From: Pedobacter rhodius
GTDB taxonomy: Bacteria > Bacteroidota > Bacteroidia > Sphingobacteriales > Sphingobacteriaceae
NCBI RefSeq assembly: GCF_027213645.1
Contig: NZ_JAPWGL010000003.1
Span: forward strand, 496,001-560,000
Direction: 5' to 3'
DNA length: 64,000 nucleotides
Shown here: positions 24,483 through 34,015 of the stretch, piece by piece
How the letters are laid out: every line of letters begins with the position of its first letter
Numbering within the stretch: position 1 is the stretch's first letter
Notes under the pieces: model-generated
The model's database searches: none
What the model saw: the letters and a program-made list of their open reading frames with translations, nothing else
What the model was told of the DNA's origin: nothing
Program-made: the position numbers and the translations under genes

Positions 24483-24929
24483 TATTAATTTTCCTTTTTT
24501 GAATTTAGACGTTGGTCAAAGATAAAGCTTTCCACGTCTCAATAATTAATAAGTTATTTTAAATAAATAGATCTTGTTTGTTTATTAGTGTGTTGGTAAT
24601 GTTGGCAAGTTTCAAAAAAATATTCTTTTAGATAAGTTGTTAATCGTTTACTAACATTTAGATTACATTTTTATAATATGATAAGATTGATTTTCAGTAC
24701 TATCGAAAAACGACTTAAATTTTATCAATATTGGAATGTTAATTGTTTGTAATGGTGTGAAAAGTTAATTACTTGTACAAAGGTGCTTAAAAATTGAGTA
24801 AAAGATTGTGGCAAATTGTCTTTTTAGAGTAGCTTTAAACATTCAAATTTATTTGTTAGTCTTATTTCTACATATAGCTAACAGTTGTTCTATAGTTATC
24901 AACAACGTTGATAAAGTAAATGTTTTTAA
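24483..24929. other. Divergent nadA-nadB control region
   Basis: 447 bases, strongly AT-rich, no open frame of note. On the minus strand it carries a -7 box for nadA (24517-24524, TATCTTTG) flanked by an inverted repeat (24507-24515 and 24532-24539). On the nadB side I see no convincing TAnnTTTG box; the sequence CAACAACGTTGATA lies just upstream (near 24900-24912). Confidence 0.6.
24507..24539 (-). promoter_or_regulatory. nadA promoter box with flanking inverted repeat
   Basis: TATCTTTG on the minus strand (24517-24524) matches TAnnTTTG, about 34 bases upstream of the nadA ATG. AGACGTTGG (24507-24515) and CCACGTCT (24532-24539) form an inverted repeat around it, with one bulged base, suggesting an operator. 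The regulator is not known. Confidence 0.5.
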
Positions 24930-26516
24930 ATGAGAAAAGTAGATTTTCTGGTAATAGGTTCAGGTATAGCGGGTTTGAGTTTTGCACTTAAGGCGGCAAA
25001 GTTTGGTAAGGTTTTAATTGTTACTAAATCAAATGAAGACGAATCGAATACTAAATACGCTCAGGGCGGTGTTGCAGTTGTTGTTGATAAAGGTGATTCT
25101 TTCGAGAAGCATATACAGGATACTTTGATTGCCGGCGATGGATTATGCGATGAAAAAATTGTGGAAATTGTTGTAAAAGAGGGTCCTCAGCGTATTCAGG
25201 AGATTATCGACTATGGTATAAATTTCGACAAAGATAACGCTGGCTTTTATGATTTAGCTAAGGAAGGCGGTCATTCTGAGCATCGTGTTTTGCACTATAA
25301 AGACATCACCGGATACGAAATTGAACGTGTACTTTTAAAGGAAATTCACGAAAATCCGAACATAGAGATATTAACACATTACTTTGCTTTGGAGTTAATT
25401 ACCCAGCACCACCTTGGTGAGTTTGTGGATAAGCGTACCGAAGATATTAACTGTTATGGTATATATGCCTTTAACACAGAGCTTAACGATGTGGAAAAGA
25501 TTGTGGCAAATGTTACGGTTATGGCATCCGGCGGTGCCGGACATGTCTATTCTGCTACAACTAATCCTGTAATTGCAACAGGCGATGGTATGGCTATGGT
25601 TTACCGGGCCAAAGGAAAAGTCAGGAATATGGAGTTTATTCAGTTTCATCCGACTGCGTTATACCATCCGGGAGAGTATCCTTCATTCTTAATTTCAGAG
25701 GCAGTTCGTGGTTTTGGCGGGGTTCTTCGACGTAAAAATGGTGAAGAATTTATGCAGGAATATGATGAACGTAAATCGTTAGCACCTCGGGATATCGTTG
25801 CAAGAGCAGTAGATAATGAAATGAAGAAATCTGGCGATGATTTTGTGTATCTGGATATTACGATGCGTAAGAAAGCTGATATTTTAAAACACTTTCCGAA
25901 TATATATGCGAAGTGTTTATCTATTGGTATCGATATGACCAAAGATTATATACCGGTTACGCCAGCTTCGCATTATATGTGTGGCGGAATTTTGGTTGAT
26001 GAATATGGACGTTCTTCTATAAAAAATCTTTATGCATGCGGCGAATGTTCTTCAACCGGTTTACATGGAGCCAATCGTTTAGCTTCCAATTCACTATTGG
26101 AGGCAACTGTTTTTGCACATCGTATCTATCAGGATGCTATTGAAAATTTCCGGAAGAACATCATCCCTGAGCATATACCGGAATGGAATTCTCAAGGCGT
26201 TACGCAGAGTAATGAAGATGTTCTGGTTACCCATAATTTAAGGGAACTGCAGAAAGTTATGGGCGATTATGTCGGTATCGTTCGTTCTGATTTCAGATTA
26301 GAAAGGGCTCATCGCCGATTGTTTCTCATTTACCAGGAAACAGAAGAATTTTATAAAAAGAATAAGGTTTCGGTTAAACTTTGTGAATTAAGAAATGTAA
26401 TTCAAACGGCTTACCTGGTTATAAAATCTGCAATGCAAAGGAAAGAAAGCAGGGGATTGCACTTTACAACTGATTATCCAAATCATGCTAACGAGTTAAT
26501 TGATACTGTTTTTTAA
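24930..26516 (+). CDS. nadB: L-aspartate oxidase NadB
   Basis: NadB oxidises L-aspartate to iminoaspartate with FAD, first step of de novo NAD synthesis. The 528-residue protein begins with the FAD motif FLVIGSGIAGLSFALKAA, followed by SNTKYAQGGVAVV, the substrate-loop EGGHSEHRVLHYKDITG, ASGGAGHVYSATTNP, MEFIQFHPTALYHPG and ASHYMCGGILVDEYGRS, SSTGLHGANRLASNSLLEA. The C-terminal helical bundle (LRELQKVMGDYVGIVRSDFRLE) is complete. Function pairs with divergent nadA. Very secure assignment. Confidence 0.97.
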   Translation: MRKVDFLVIGSGIAGLSFALKAAKFGKVLIVTKSNEDESNTKYAQGGVAVVVDKGDSFEKHIQDTLIAGDGLCDEKIVEIVVKEGPQRIQEIIDYGINFDKDNAGFYDLAKEGGHSEHRVLHYKDITGYEIERVLLKEIHENPNIEILTHYFALELITQHHLGEFVDKRTEDINCYGIYAFNTELNDVEKIVANVTVMASGGAGHVYSATTNPVIATGDGMAMVYRAKGKVRNMEFIQFHPTALYHPGEYPSFLISEAVRGFGGVLRRKNGEEFMQEYDERKSLAPRDIVARAVDNEMKKSGDDFVYLDITMRKKADILKHFPNIYAKCLSIGIDMTKDYIPVTPASHYMCGGILVDEYGRSSIKNLYACGECSSTGLHGANRLASNSLLEATVFAHRIYQDAIENFRKNIIPEHIPEWNSQGVTQSNEDVLVTHNLRELQKVMGDYVGIVRSDFRLERAHRRLFLIYQETEEFYKKNKVSVKLCELRNVIQTAYLVIKSAMQRKESRGLHFTTDYPNHANELIDTVF

Positions 26517-26580
26517 CCCCTAATTTTCTGAGGACTTTAAACCTTACTCCATTTTACATATACCATCTTACATTTTAACT

Positions 26581-27093
26581 ATGCCTTTAATACTTCCGGT
26601 AAAAGATAAACATCCTGAAATAGGAAAAGATAACTTCATTGCAGAAAACGCCACAATAGTAGGGGATGTGACCATTGGTGATAATTGTTCTGTTTGGTTT
26701 AATGCAGTGATTAGAGGTGATGTAAATGCCATTACCATCGGAAATGAATCAAACATTCAGGATGGTGCGGTAATTCATGCTACTTATTTAAAAGCATCAA
26801 CACATATTGGTAACCGGGTTTCTGTAGGGCATAATGCAATTGTTCATGGTTGTACGGTGGAAGATAATGTATTGATTGGTATGGGTGCAATTGTTATGGA
26901 CCATGCAATTGTAGAACAGTACTGTATTATCGCAGCCGGTTCAGTTGTTTTAGAAAATACGATTTGCGAAACAGGTTATTTATATGCGGGTACACCTGCA
27001 AAAAAGATAAAGCCCATTACTGATGAGCAAAGGGCTTTATTAAATAAATTACCGGATAACTATATTATGTATTCAGGCTGGTTCAGGGCTTAG
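26581..27093 (+). CDS. Gamma-carbonic anhydrase-like hexapeptide-repeat protein
   Basis: A 170-residue left-handed beta-helix protein of the YrdA/PaaY gamma-carbonic anhydrase-like family. Repeats run from ENATIVGDVTIGDNCSVWFNAVIRGDV through IHATYLKASTHIGNRVSVGHNAIVHGC to YLYAGTPAKKIKPITDEQ. Zinc-type histidines are present in VIHATY, VSVGHNAIVHGCTV and AIVMDHAIV. It may bind zinc; activity on CO2 is not certain. Its 3' end overlaps the convergent lipoprotein gene by 11 bases. Confidence 0.88.
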   Translation: MPLILPVKDKHPEIGKDNFIAENATIVGDVTIGDNCSVWFNAVIRGDVNAITIGNESNIQDGAVIHATYLKASTHIGNRVSVGHNAIVHGCTVEDNVLIGMGAIVMDHAIVEQYCIIAAGSVVLENTICETGYLYAGTPAKKIKPITDEQRALLNKLPDNYIMYSGWFRA

Positions 27094-28720
27094 GCGGAAT
27101 CGTTAAATTGTCTATCCTTTCCCAATTAGGTTTCAGTGATTTTTCTTCCGGAGAATACCATATTTTTTCAGGTTGGGTACCGGATTTAACATTTCCTGTA
27201 TCCCATATTCCATTTTTATTATCATCATAAATAACCCTTATGAAATATTTACCTGCCGGATAGTTTGCGAAGGTTATTGTTGTTTTTTTATTGATTAGGA
27301 AGGATTTAATAGGTGCTTTTTTTTCATTGATAAATTCTACAATATAGTTTTTTGTTGTATCCGGAACTTCAATATTTAAACCAAGCGTAGCATAATTTTC
27401 CTTCGGATCGAGTATGAATTTTTTAGTAAAATCTTTATTTTTTGAGTTGAAAATTCCTGTAAAAGTGCCTGCATTAAATTTGATATCGTAACTCTTTTTG
27501 ATTTTCCAGGGATATTTAATATGGTATTGCAGGAAGTTAATGCTGTCTTTTACGAGTTCGAAGTTCGTGCGTTTTACAGAATCTTCAAGTAGGGTTATTT
27601 TAGAAGCATCAGCAGAATTTACCGGTAAGGTAAAGGTTAATGTAAAAGTTTGAAAAGGGTTAAGCTTTCCGCTGGCGGCATTATCTGCCGGTGTAAGGTC
27701 TCTGGTATACGTATCTTTTTTACCTCGTGTTAAATTAACAGTTTGTAAAAGTTTACCCTGGTCTTGGATGGCTACTTTAACAGAATCGAAGCTCAAGTCA
27801 TTTAGCCATACTTTTGCAGTGTCATTGGTTTTATTGAAGAGTACCTTTTTAGATACATCTAAAGCAGCAGGTTCAGTAACAGTTAATTGAGGCTGTTTGA
27901 GTTGTTGCGTAAAACTAAACGAAATACTTCCATCAGTATTTATCTTTTTATCTAAAACCCTGAAGTCAGGAGCAGTTTCTTTAAACACCTGTAAATTGAT
28001 GTTGTCAATATTTTTATCAATAACTAAGGGTTCCTTTAGGTATCCAACCTCATCGGAACTTTGCTGATAAATCTTATCACCCCCCCCGGTTGATTCTTTT
28101 AAAGCATATACTTTATAAGTACCTTTTCTTAAATTATTCAGTTTATAATTTCCCGCACTATCTGTTAAGGTGTAAATTGAGGGGCGTCTTTTGCCAAATA
28201 AACTATCACGTTCTACCGGTAGAATAAATACTGTAGCTTCTTTTTCAAAATCTCCGGTAAGCGAATTTGTCACTTTCCCGCTTAAGCTTAAAGAATCTAT
28301 TTCGTTACCGGTTGAAAAAACGTACGATAAATTTTTAATAACGTTGGCTTCATTAATATCTGCTATGGCTTTCCCAAAATTTAAAGTATAAGTTGTATTT
28401 TTTTCAAGGGTATCGGGCATGGTAATTTCCAATATCTTCTTTTTGATTTTTAATATTGGTGCTTTTTCTAATTCTGGTGAGATAGAAAATTCTTTGGTTT
28501 CATTTTGAATTTTAAAAAATTCATCAAACTGTATCAGAATTTTCTTTGCGTTAAAATTTCTGGTCTGATTTTTTGGAATCATACTAACTACCTTTGGCGG
28601 TTTGTTGTCTTTCGGACCACCTTGAGGAGTTTGTATACTAGCACAGCCAAAAAATAGGAGCAAAGCAAAAACAGCTGCTAAATTTTTGAGGTTAAAATAC
28701 TGAGCTTTTAAATTTGGCAT
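27083..28720 (-). CDS. Lipoprotein with Ig-like (Big_5-type) N-terminal domain
   Basis: A 545-residue protein with a type II signal peptide; the lipid-anchor cysteine is C26 in LLFFGCAS. The following GGPKDNKPPKVVSMIPKNQTRNF and KKILIQFDEFFKIQNETKEF is the bacterial Ig-like (Big_5/SbsA Ig-like) pattern widespread in Bacteroidota outer-membrane lipoproteins. A carboxypeptidase-regulatory-like segment (SLSGKVTNSL...AGNYKLNNLRKGTYKVYALKES) is near residues 150-215, and a C-terminal IRVIYDDNKNGIWDTGN segment (DxDxNG, calcium-like) near 505. No enzymatic function is apparent. Confidence 0.82.
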   Translation of the reverse strand: MPNLKAQYFNLKNLAAVFALLLFFGCASIQTPQGGPKDNKPPKVVSMIPKNQTRNFNAKKILIQFDEFFKIQNETKEFSISPELEKAPILKIKKKILEITMPDTLEKNTTYTLNFGKAIADINEANVIKNLSYVFSTGNEIDSLSLSGKVTNSLTGDFEKEATVFILPVERDSLFGKRRPSIYTLTDSAGNYKLNNLRKGTYKVYALKESTGGGDKIYQQSSDEVGYLKEPLVIDKNIDNINLQVFKETAPDFRVLDKKINTDGSISFSFTQQLKQPQLTVTEPAALDVSKKVLFNKTNDTAKVWLNDLSFDSVKVAIQDQGKLLQTVNLTRGKKDTYTRDLTPADNAASGKLNPFQTFTLTFTLPVNSADASKITLLEDSVKRTNFELVKDSINFLQYHIKYPWKIKKSYDIKFNAGTFTGIFNSKNKDFTKKFILDPKENYATLGLNIEVPDTTKNYIVEFINEKKAPIKSFLINKKTTITFANYPAGKYFIRVIYDDNKNGIWDTGNVKSGTQPEKIWYSPEEKSLKPNWERIDNLTIPPKP

Positions 28721-28841
28721 ATTTTAGACGTTCTGACGAGTTTTTAATGTTTTTGGAATGATAATATTAAAAAATATTTTTTTTCGTTTTTATCGCTTTA
28801 TTTAAAGCCGGTTATTTTTTATTTAAAATATTGATAATCAG

Positions 28842-30704
28842 CTACTTACTTATATGAACCATCAAAACCGAGATATCTGAAGGTGAAACGCCAGAAATTC
28901 GAGATGCCTGACCTAAAGTGCGGGGTTTTATTTTAAATAATTTTTCACGCGCTTCTTTTGAGATGGAAACAATTTTATTGTAATCAAAATCAGGCTTAAT
29001 TTCCTTATCTTCCATCTTCAGCATTTTAGCAACGATTTCATTTTCTTTTTCGAAATAACTTTCATATTTGATTTTTATTTCGGCCTGTTCTATTGTTTCG
29101 TTATCCAAGCCCTTTGTTGCCTCAGCTAATGGTTTACTTACTTTGATAATGTCTTGTAAACCTACATGAGGGCGACCAACTAAACTATGGATTTTTACAT
29201 TTTGATTCAAAGCACTGGAACCTAAACCTTCCAGCATTGGATTTGCATCTGCCATTTCTATACCCTGGCTTCTGGTAAATTTTACCAGCGCATCTGCCGC
29301 TGCAACTTTCTGTGTAACTTTTTCCAAACGTTCATCAGAAATTAATCCCAATTCGTGGCCAATAGGAGATAGGCGGATATCAGCATTATCTTGTCTTAAC
29401 AATAAACGATGTTCGGCTCTTGAAGTAAACATGCGATAAGGTTCTTCCGTTCCTTTTGTTACCAAGTCATCAATTAAAACGCCGATATAACTATCTGATC
29501 TTTTCATAATCAATTCATGTTTATCGTTTATTTTTTGATGCGCATTTATACCGGCCATAAAACCCTGGCAGGCGGCTTCCTCATAACCGGTAGTTCCGTT
29601 TATCTGACCAGCTAAAAATAAATTACTGATTAACTTAGTTTCTAATGTTAAAGACAATTGAGTGGGCGGGAAAAAATCATATTCGATAGCATAACCTGGC
29701 CTGAACATTTTTGCATTTTCAAAACCCGGTATTAACTGAAGTGCTCTCTGTTGAACGTCTTCGGGTAGTGAAGTCGAAAATCCATTTACATAAATTTCGC
29801 AGGTGTTCCATCCTTCAGGCTCAACGAAAATCTGATGTCTGTCGCGTTCCGCAAAACGGTTAATCTTATCTTCGATAGATGGACAATACCTGGGGCCTAA
29901 TCCTTTAATTCTACCAGTAAACATTGGCGACTTTTCAAAACCCTCTTTCAAGGTTTCATGAACATCACCATTGGTATAAGTAATCCAGCAGCAACGTTGG
30001 TCTGTTGAAACTTCTGTGTCTGTGAATGAGAATTTACCGGGATTTTCATCTCCCCATTGCTCTTCCATTTTGGTGTAATCTAAGCTTCTACCATCAACTC
30101 GGGGCGGGGTACCTGTTTTCATTCTACCGGCTTCCATACCCAACTCAACCAATTGCTCGGTTATTCCGGTAGATGCTCTTTCAGCTGTTCTGCCTCCACC
30201 AAATTTCTTTTCGCCAATGTGCATTACACCATTTAAAAAAGTTCCGTTGGTTAGTACAACAGCTCTACTTTCTATTTCCATTCCAAGAGACGTTTTCACA
30301 CCATAGATGGTATTATCTTTAACCAAAAGACCAATAACACTGTCTTGCCACATATCTACATTTGGCGTTCTTTCCAGCGCTAAACGCCATTCTTCAGCAA
30401 AGCGCATTCTGTCAATTTGTGCTCTTGGACTCCACATCGCAGGGCCTTTAGATTTATTGAGCATTCTGAACTGAATGGTAGATTTATCAGATATAATGCC
30501 TGAATAACCACCCATTGCATCCACCTCACGCACAATTTGTCCCTTAGCCACACCACCCATTGCAGGATTACAACTCATTTGGGCTATAGTGCCCATATTC
30601 ATTGTTATTAGTAAAACAGATGACCCCAAATTGGCAGCAGCAGCGGCAGCTTCACAGCCTGCATGTCCAGCACCAACAACAATCAAATCGTATTTTGAAA
30701 ACAT
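28842..30704 (-). CDS. mnmG: tRNA U34 carboxymethylaminomethyltransferase MnmG (GidA)
   Basis: MnmG with MnmE installs the carboxymethylaminomethyl group at wobble uridine 34 of several tRNAs, using FAD and NADH. The 620-residue protein is standard length. The FAD motif is [19 protein letters not shown], followed by [24 protein letters not shown], the catalytic-cysteine region [14 protein letters not shown] and [17 protein letters not shown], and the C-terminal domain with [22 protein letters not shown]. The upstream gap to the ABC-F gene holds two parS-like sites, consistent with the frequent gidA-oriC neighbourhood. Confidence 0.98.
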   Translation of the reverse strand: MFSKYDLIVVGAGHAGCEAAAAAANLGSSVLLITMNMGTIAQMSCNPAMGGVAKGQIVREVDAMGGYSGIISDKSTIQFRMLNKSKGPAMWSPRAQIDRMRFAEEWRLALERTPNVDMWQDSVIGLLVKDNTIYGVKTSLGMEIESRAVVLTNGTFLNGVMHIGEKKFGGGRTAERASTGITEQLVELGMEAGRMKTGTPPRVDGRSLDYTKMEEQWGDENPGKFSFTDTEVSTDQRCCWITYTNGDVHETLKEGFEKSPMFTGRIKGLGPRYCPSIEDKINRFAERDRHQIFVEPEGWNTCEIYVNGFSTSLPEDVQQRALQLIPGFENAKMFRPGYAIEYDFFPPTQLSLTLETKLISNLFLAGQINGTTGYEEAACQGFMAGINAHQKINDKHELIMKRSDSYIGVLIDDLVTKGTEEPYRMFTSRAEHRLLLRQDNADIRLSPIGHELGLISDERLEKVTQKVAAADALVKFTRSQGIEMADANPMLEGLGSSALNQNVKIHSLVGRPHVGLQDIIKVSKPLAEATKGLDNETIEQAEIKIKYESYFEKENEIVAKMLKMEDKEIKPDFDYNKIVSISKEAREKLFKIKPRTLGQASRISGVSPSDISVLMVHISK

Positions 30705-30722
30705 TTTATTTTTTTTCTTAGA

Positions 30723-30738
30723 TGTTCCACGTGGAACA
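30723..30738. other. parS-like site 1 (centromere sequence)
   Basis: TGTTCCACGTGGAACA is a perfect 16-bp palindrome that matches the broadly conserved ParB-binding parS consensus TGTTTCACGTGAAACA with symmetrical C/G substitutions. It lies 19 bases upstream of the mnmG start codon. Confidence 0.85.
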
Positions 30739-30786
30739 TATCTTATTTCTTACCGTTGTAATAATTTTTCCAACACATTTTTATTA

Positions 30787-30802
30787 GGTTCCACGTGAAA
30801 CA
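30787..30802. other. parS-like site 2 (centromere sequence)
   Basis: GGTTCCACGTGAAACA differs from the TGTTTCACGTGAAACA consensus at two positions and lies exactly 64 bases from site 1. Both are between mnmG and the ABC-F gene. Confidence 0.8.
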
Positions 30803-30836
30803 TAACGTGAGAACTTCTTTAAAATTACTGTATATT

Positions 30837-32699
30837 TTATTCCGAAAGTTCCAACCAACGCATCGTGTATTCGTCGAGTGTTAATTTTAATTTCTCAATT
30901 TCATCGGATACTTCCTGAATTTTTAAATAATCTGTCGCATCAATTTTTAACAGACTTGCTGTCAATTCAGCTATTTTATTTTCTGTAGCAGCCATTCCTT
31001 TTTCGCTTTCCTCAAGTTCTTTTTGTTCTTTAAAACTTAACTTTTTTAAAACTTTAGCAGGCGCTTGTTCCACGGCAGGAACAGTAATTTTTTTAGCTTC
31101 TACCTTAACTTTCGGCTGTTCTAAACTTAAACGATATTCAGAATAATTACCATTGTAAATTTTAACTATACCCTCGCCTTCCATGATGAAGAGCTGGTCA
31201 CTCATTTTATCAAGCAGGTATCTATCATGCGAAACCAACATCAGAATGCCTGGGAAGTTTTCTAAAAATTCTTCCAATACATTTAACGTATCGATATCTA
31301 AATCGTTGGTTGGCTCATCTAAAATTAAGAAGTTTGGATTCTGCATCAAAACCTTCATTAAGTTCAAACGCTTCTTTTCCCCGCCACTTAACTTTTCCAC
31401 CATGCCGTGCTGTTTTTTTGGTGGAAAGAGGAAAAGCGTTAAAAGGGCGGAAGCCGTAATCACAGAACCATCAGCCATCTTAATGTATTCAGCGTCTGAT
31501 TTAACAATATCAATTACTCTTTCCTTCGGGTCGAATGTCAAACCACCCTGTTTATAGTACCCAAAAACTGTTGTTTCTCCGGTGTCAACTGTACCGGCAT
31601 CAGGCTTTAGTTGACTTGTAATAATATTTAATAGTGTTGATTTACCAGTACCATTTTTACCCGCTAAACCAATTCTGTCACCTTTTTTGAAAGTATAACT
31701 GAAATCGTTAATTATCGGACGACCATCAAATGATTTTGCAATATGTTCAATTTCAATAATTTTCCCACCTTGGCGAGACATCTTCATTTGGAGGTTAATG
31801 GTCTGATTATCAGACTTTTTCTTTGTTTTTTCTTCTAAATCGTAAAAAGCATTGATTCTGGCGTTTGATTTCGTTCCTCGAGCCTGTGGCATACGTCTCA
31901 TCCACTCTAATTCTTTCTTTAATAGCTGCTGGTTCTTATGTTGAACAGTGGCATCAAGTGCCTCTCTTTCCGATTTCTTTTCCAGATAATAAGCATAATT
32001 TCCATTGTAATTGAAAATTTTGCCTCTATCCAATTCAACTATGGTATTACAAACATTATCTAAAAAGTACCTGTCGTGGGTAACCAGCAGAATTGTTTTC
32101 TGCCCTGTAGTCAATAATTTTTCAAGCCATTCAATGGTATCAATATCCAAATGGTTGGTTGGCTCATCCAACACTAAAATTTCAGGATCTTCAATCAAAA
32201 GTTTAGCTAAAGCCAAACGTTTCTTTTGTCCCCCGGAAAGCGTAGAAATTTTTTGTTGCAAATGAGTAATGCCCATTCGATTCAAAATCGTTTTAATCTC
32301 ATGCTCATATTCCCAGGCATTATGTTCGCTTAATTCCTCGTATAAACGGTTAAGCGTTTTCTCATCAGGATTGGGATCTTCAATTAATTCTTCATATTCC
32401 TTTATCAATTGTTGTTGCTTATTTTCTAAGGAGAATATGTGGTCGCTGATGGAAAATCCTTCCGTAAACTGAGGTTCCTGGTCGAGGAAACCAATTTTAA
32501 CAGCTTTATTTTTAACGATCTTACCTTCGAGCGGAGGGAACCTTTCTGCTAATAATTTCAAAAGTGTACTCTTACCGGCGCCATTAATTCCAACCAACGC
32601 CACGCGCTGACCAGAGTTAATGCCTAAGGTTAAATTTTTAAACAGCCATTCATCATGGTAACCATGACCTAAGCCTTCTGCCGCAATTAGTGTGCTCAA
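30837..32699 (-). CDS. ABC-F family ATPase (Uup-like)
   Basis: A 620-residue soluble protein with two ABC nucleotide-binding domains joined by a helical linker and a C-terminal coiled coil, without membrane domains: the ABC-F architecture. First Walker A is GINGAGKST, signature LSGGQKKRL, Walker B VLDEPTNHLD; the second set is GKNGTGKST, LSGGEKKRL and ILDEPTNDLD. The end (EEQKE...LTLDEYTMRWLELSE) is the Uup-type C-terminal domain. Likely acts on ribosomes or DNA branch structures as Uup relatives do. It faces the parS-like region at its 3' end. Confidence 0.93.
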   Translation of the reverse strand: MSTLIAAEGLGHGYHDEWLFKNLTLGINSGQRVALVGINGAGKSTLLKLLAERFPPLEGKIVKNKAVKIGFLDQEPQFTEGFSISDHIFSLENKQQQLIKEYEELIEDPNPDEKTLNRLYEELSEHNAWEYEHEIKTILNRMGITHLQQKISTLSGGQKKRLALAKLLIEDPEILVLDEPTNHLDIDTIEWLEKLLTTGQKTILLVTHDRYFLDNVCNTIVELDRGKIFNYNGNYAYYLEKKSEREALDATVQHKNQQLLKKELEWMRRMPQARGTKSNARINAFYDLEEKTKKKSDNQTINLQMKMSRQGGKIIEIEHIAKSFDGRPIINDFSYTFKKGDRIGLAGKNGTGKSTLLNIITSQLKPDAGTVDTGETTVFGYYKQGGLTFDPKERVIDIVKSDAEYIKMADGSVITASALLTLFLFPPKKQHGMVEKLSGGEKKRLNLMKVLMQNPNFLILDEPTNDLDIDTLNVLEEFLENFPGILMLVSHDRYLLDKMSDQLFIMEGEGIVKIYNGNYSEYRLSLEQPKVKVEAKKITVPAVEQAPAKVLKKLSFKEQKELEESEKGMAATENKIAELTASLLKIDATDYLKIQEVSDEIEKLKLTLDEYTMRWLELSE

Positions 32700-32981
32700 T
32701 TTTTTTGTATTTCGGATTTATAAAGGAAAATTAGTGCAAAAGTAAGTATAAAATATTTGGGAGTGTGTAAAGATGTTTCAAAGCTGTTCCGCATCAGATA
32801 AAAATGGCAGAATACTGATGCAGAATGAATTATTTGCCACGGAAATGAGCAATAACGCAAAAGATATAATTTTTCTTATTCCGGTTTCCCTGTGGTATTC
32901 ATATAAACGAAAACAGCGGCTGGACTCGCTCCGCCGCTGCTTCAATCATTAACTAAAACTAAACTTTATCTTTTGAGATGC
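32700..32981. other. Intergenic region with repeat fragment and terminator
   Basis: No gene is seen. It holds a GCCACGGAAAT...TTTCCCTGTGGTA inverted fragment (about 32834-32896), related to 12387-12462, and a terminator hairpin near 32914. Confidence 0.6.
32914..32939 (-). terminator. Terminator hairpin after the GIN-domain gene
   Basis: CAGCGGC (32914-32920) pairs with GCCGCTG (32933-32939), extended by one base pair on one side, with a 12-base loop, about 40 bases beyond the stop codon of the minus-strand gene. Confidence 0.7.
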
Positions 32982-33617
32982 TTAGAAAATAGATTCTAAG
33001 ACATCAACTTTTATATCTTCATATCTGTTAGATGCATAAGTACCAGCAGTAGGGGCAGCACTTACGTTTGTATCGGCGGCCACAAAATCATTCATATTTA
33101 CTTTTGCAACCGAACCTAAAACCGCAGTATAACTTTCTGTAGAACCACTTAGAACTAAGTTTGAAGTGCCGTTAACATTAGTATTTAAGTTTACCGTGTT
33201 AGCTTTAATTTCTGCAGTAGCCTTATCATTTAAAACGACGTTCAAGTTTACTAAATTGAAATTTCCAGCTGTTTTAACACTCGATGTATTTGATGCTTCG
33301 ATGGCTGACAGATTATTTACATGAGCGATAACTGTTAAAGGTGCTGTAGTAAACGAGCTGATTCTTAATTCGCCATTTTGTTGTTGTACTAAGGCATTTT
33401 TTGCGAAGTAATTGTCGTATACTTCAACGCTTTCTTTAGCATCCTGAACCAAAATCAATCTAACGTTTCCGCTGATTTTAATTTTGCTAATGTTTTTAAC
33501 CGAAGTTAAATTTGTGTAGTTGTTATTGTTTTCAGTTGCATTTGCTGAAATACTTGCAGTACCTAAAATGATTGTTGTTAAAGCTGCTGCGAATAATGTT
33601 TTAATAGAGTTTTTCAT
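32982..33617 (-). CDS. Exported GIN-domain (DUF2807) auto-transporter-like adhesin protein
   Basis: A 211-residue secreted protein with a signal peptide (MKNSIKTLFAAALTTIILGTASISANA) and a beta-helical GIN/DUF2807 domain: VKNISKIKISGNVRLILVQDAKESVEV, LRISSFTTAPLTVIAHVNNLSAIEASNTSSVK and NLNTNVNGTSNLVLSGSTESY. These proteins are frequent in Bacteroidota; binding target unknown. It is shorter than average and appears to end with a compact C-terminal tail. A terminator follows. Promoter region: 33618-34015 is divergent with the next gene. Confidence 0.85.
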   Translation of the reverse strand: MKNSIKTLFAAALTTIILGTASISANATENNNNYTNLTSVKNISKIKISGNVRLILVQDAKESVEVYDNYFAKNALVQQQNGELRISSFTTAPLTVIAHVNNLSAIEASNTSSVKTAGNFNLVNLNVVLNDKATAEIKANTVNLNTNVNGTSNLVLSGSTESYTAVLGSVAKVNMNDFVAADTNVSAAPTAGTYASNRYEDIKVDVLESIF

Positions 33618-34015
33618 GATATTTTCTTTTGTTTTTTAGGGGTCATGAAGCTTCCATAAATGGAGGTTCATAATCTTATATCTTAATTTTTTTAAATCTT
33701 TTTGTTGTTGTTTTCGAATATAAGACTGCAAGAGGGTAAAAAGGTTGCACGCCGATTTGCCTTAATATACCAGCGTAGGTAAATTATCGACCAACGCCCG
33801 TAACTATTAGACGAACAGGAATAAAAAAATGATTTGAAAGCAATTTGATAGAAAAGGATAAAACCATTTCACTTTTTGCGCCAACAAGAGCTTTTCTGCT
33901 TTTGTTTTTCATTACAATTGGCAAACAACAGCCGAGAGTAAGTAATTAACAATATCGCTTACTTGTATTTAAAAAAAGAAAAAAGCAACTTTAGTAAATT
34001 TTAATATCTAATGCC
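33618..34015. other. Divergent intergenic region (398 bp)
   Basis: No gene, RNA or clear promoter consensus is seen. A short hairpin-like CTTCCATAAATGGAGG lies near 33650-33665, 35 bases upstream of the GIN-domain start codon, and may be in its leader. Confidence 0.5.

Noticed and set aside
32834..32896. Possible small RNA or tRNA-like structure before the GIN-domain gene
   Set aside because: The imperfect inverted repeat lacks any tRNA hallmark and matches the decayed CCACGGA family.
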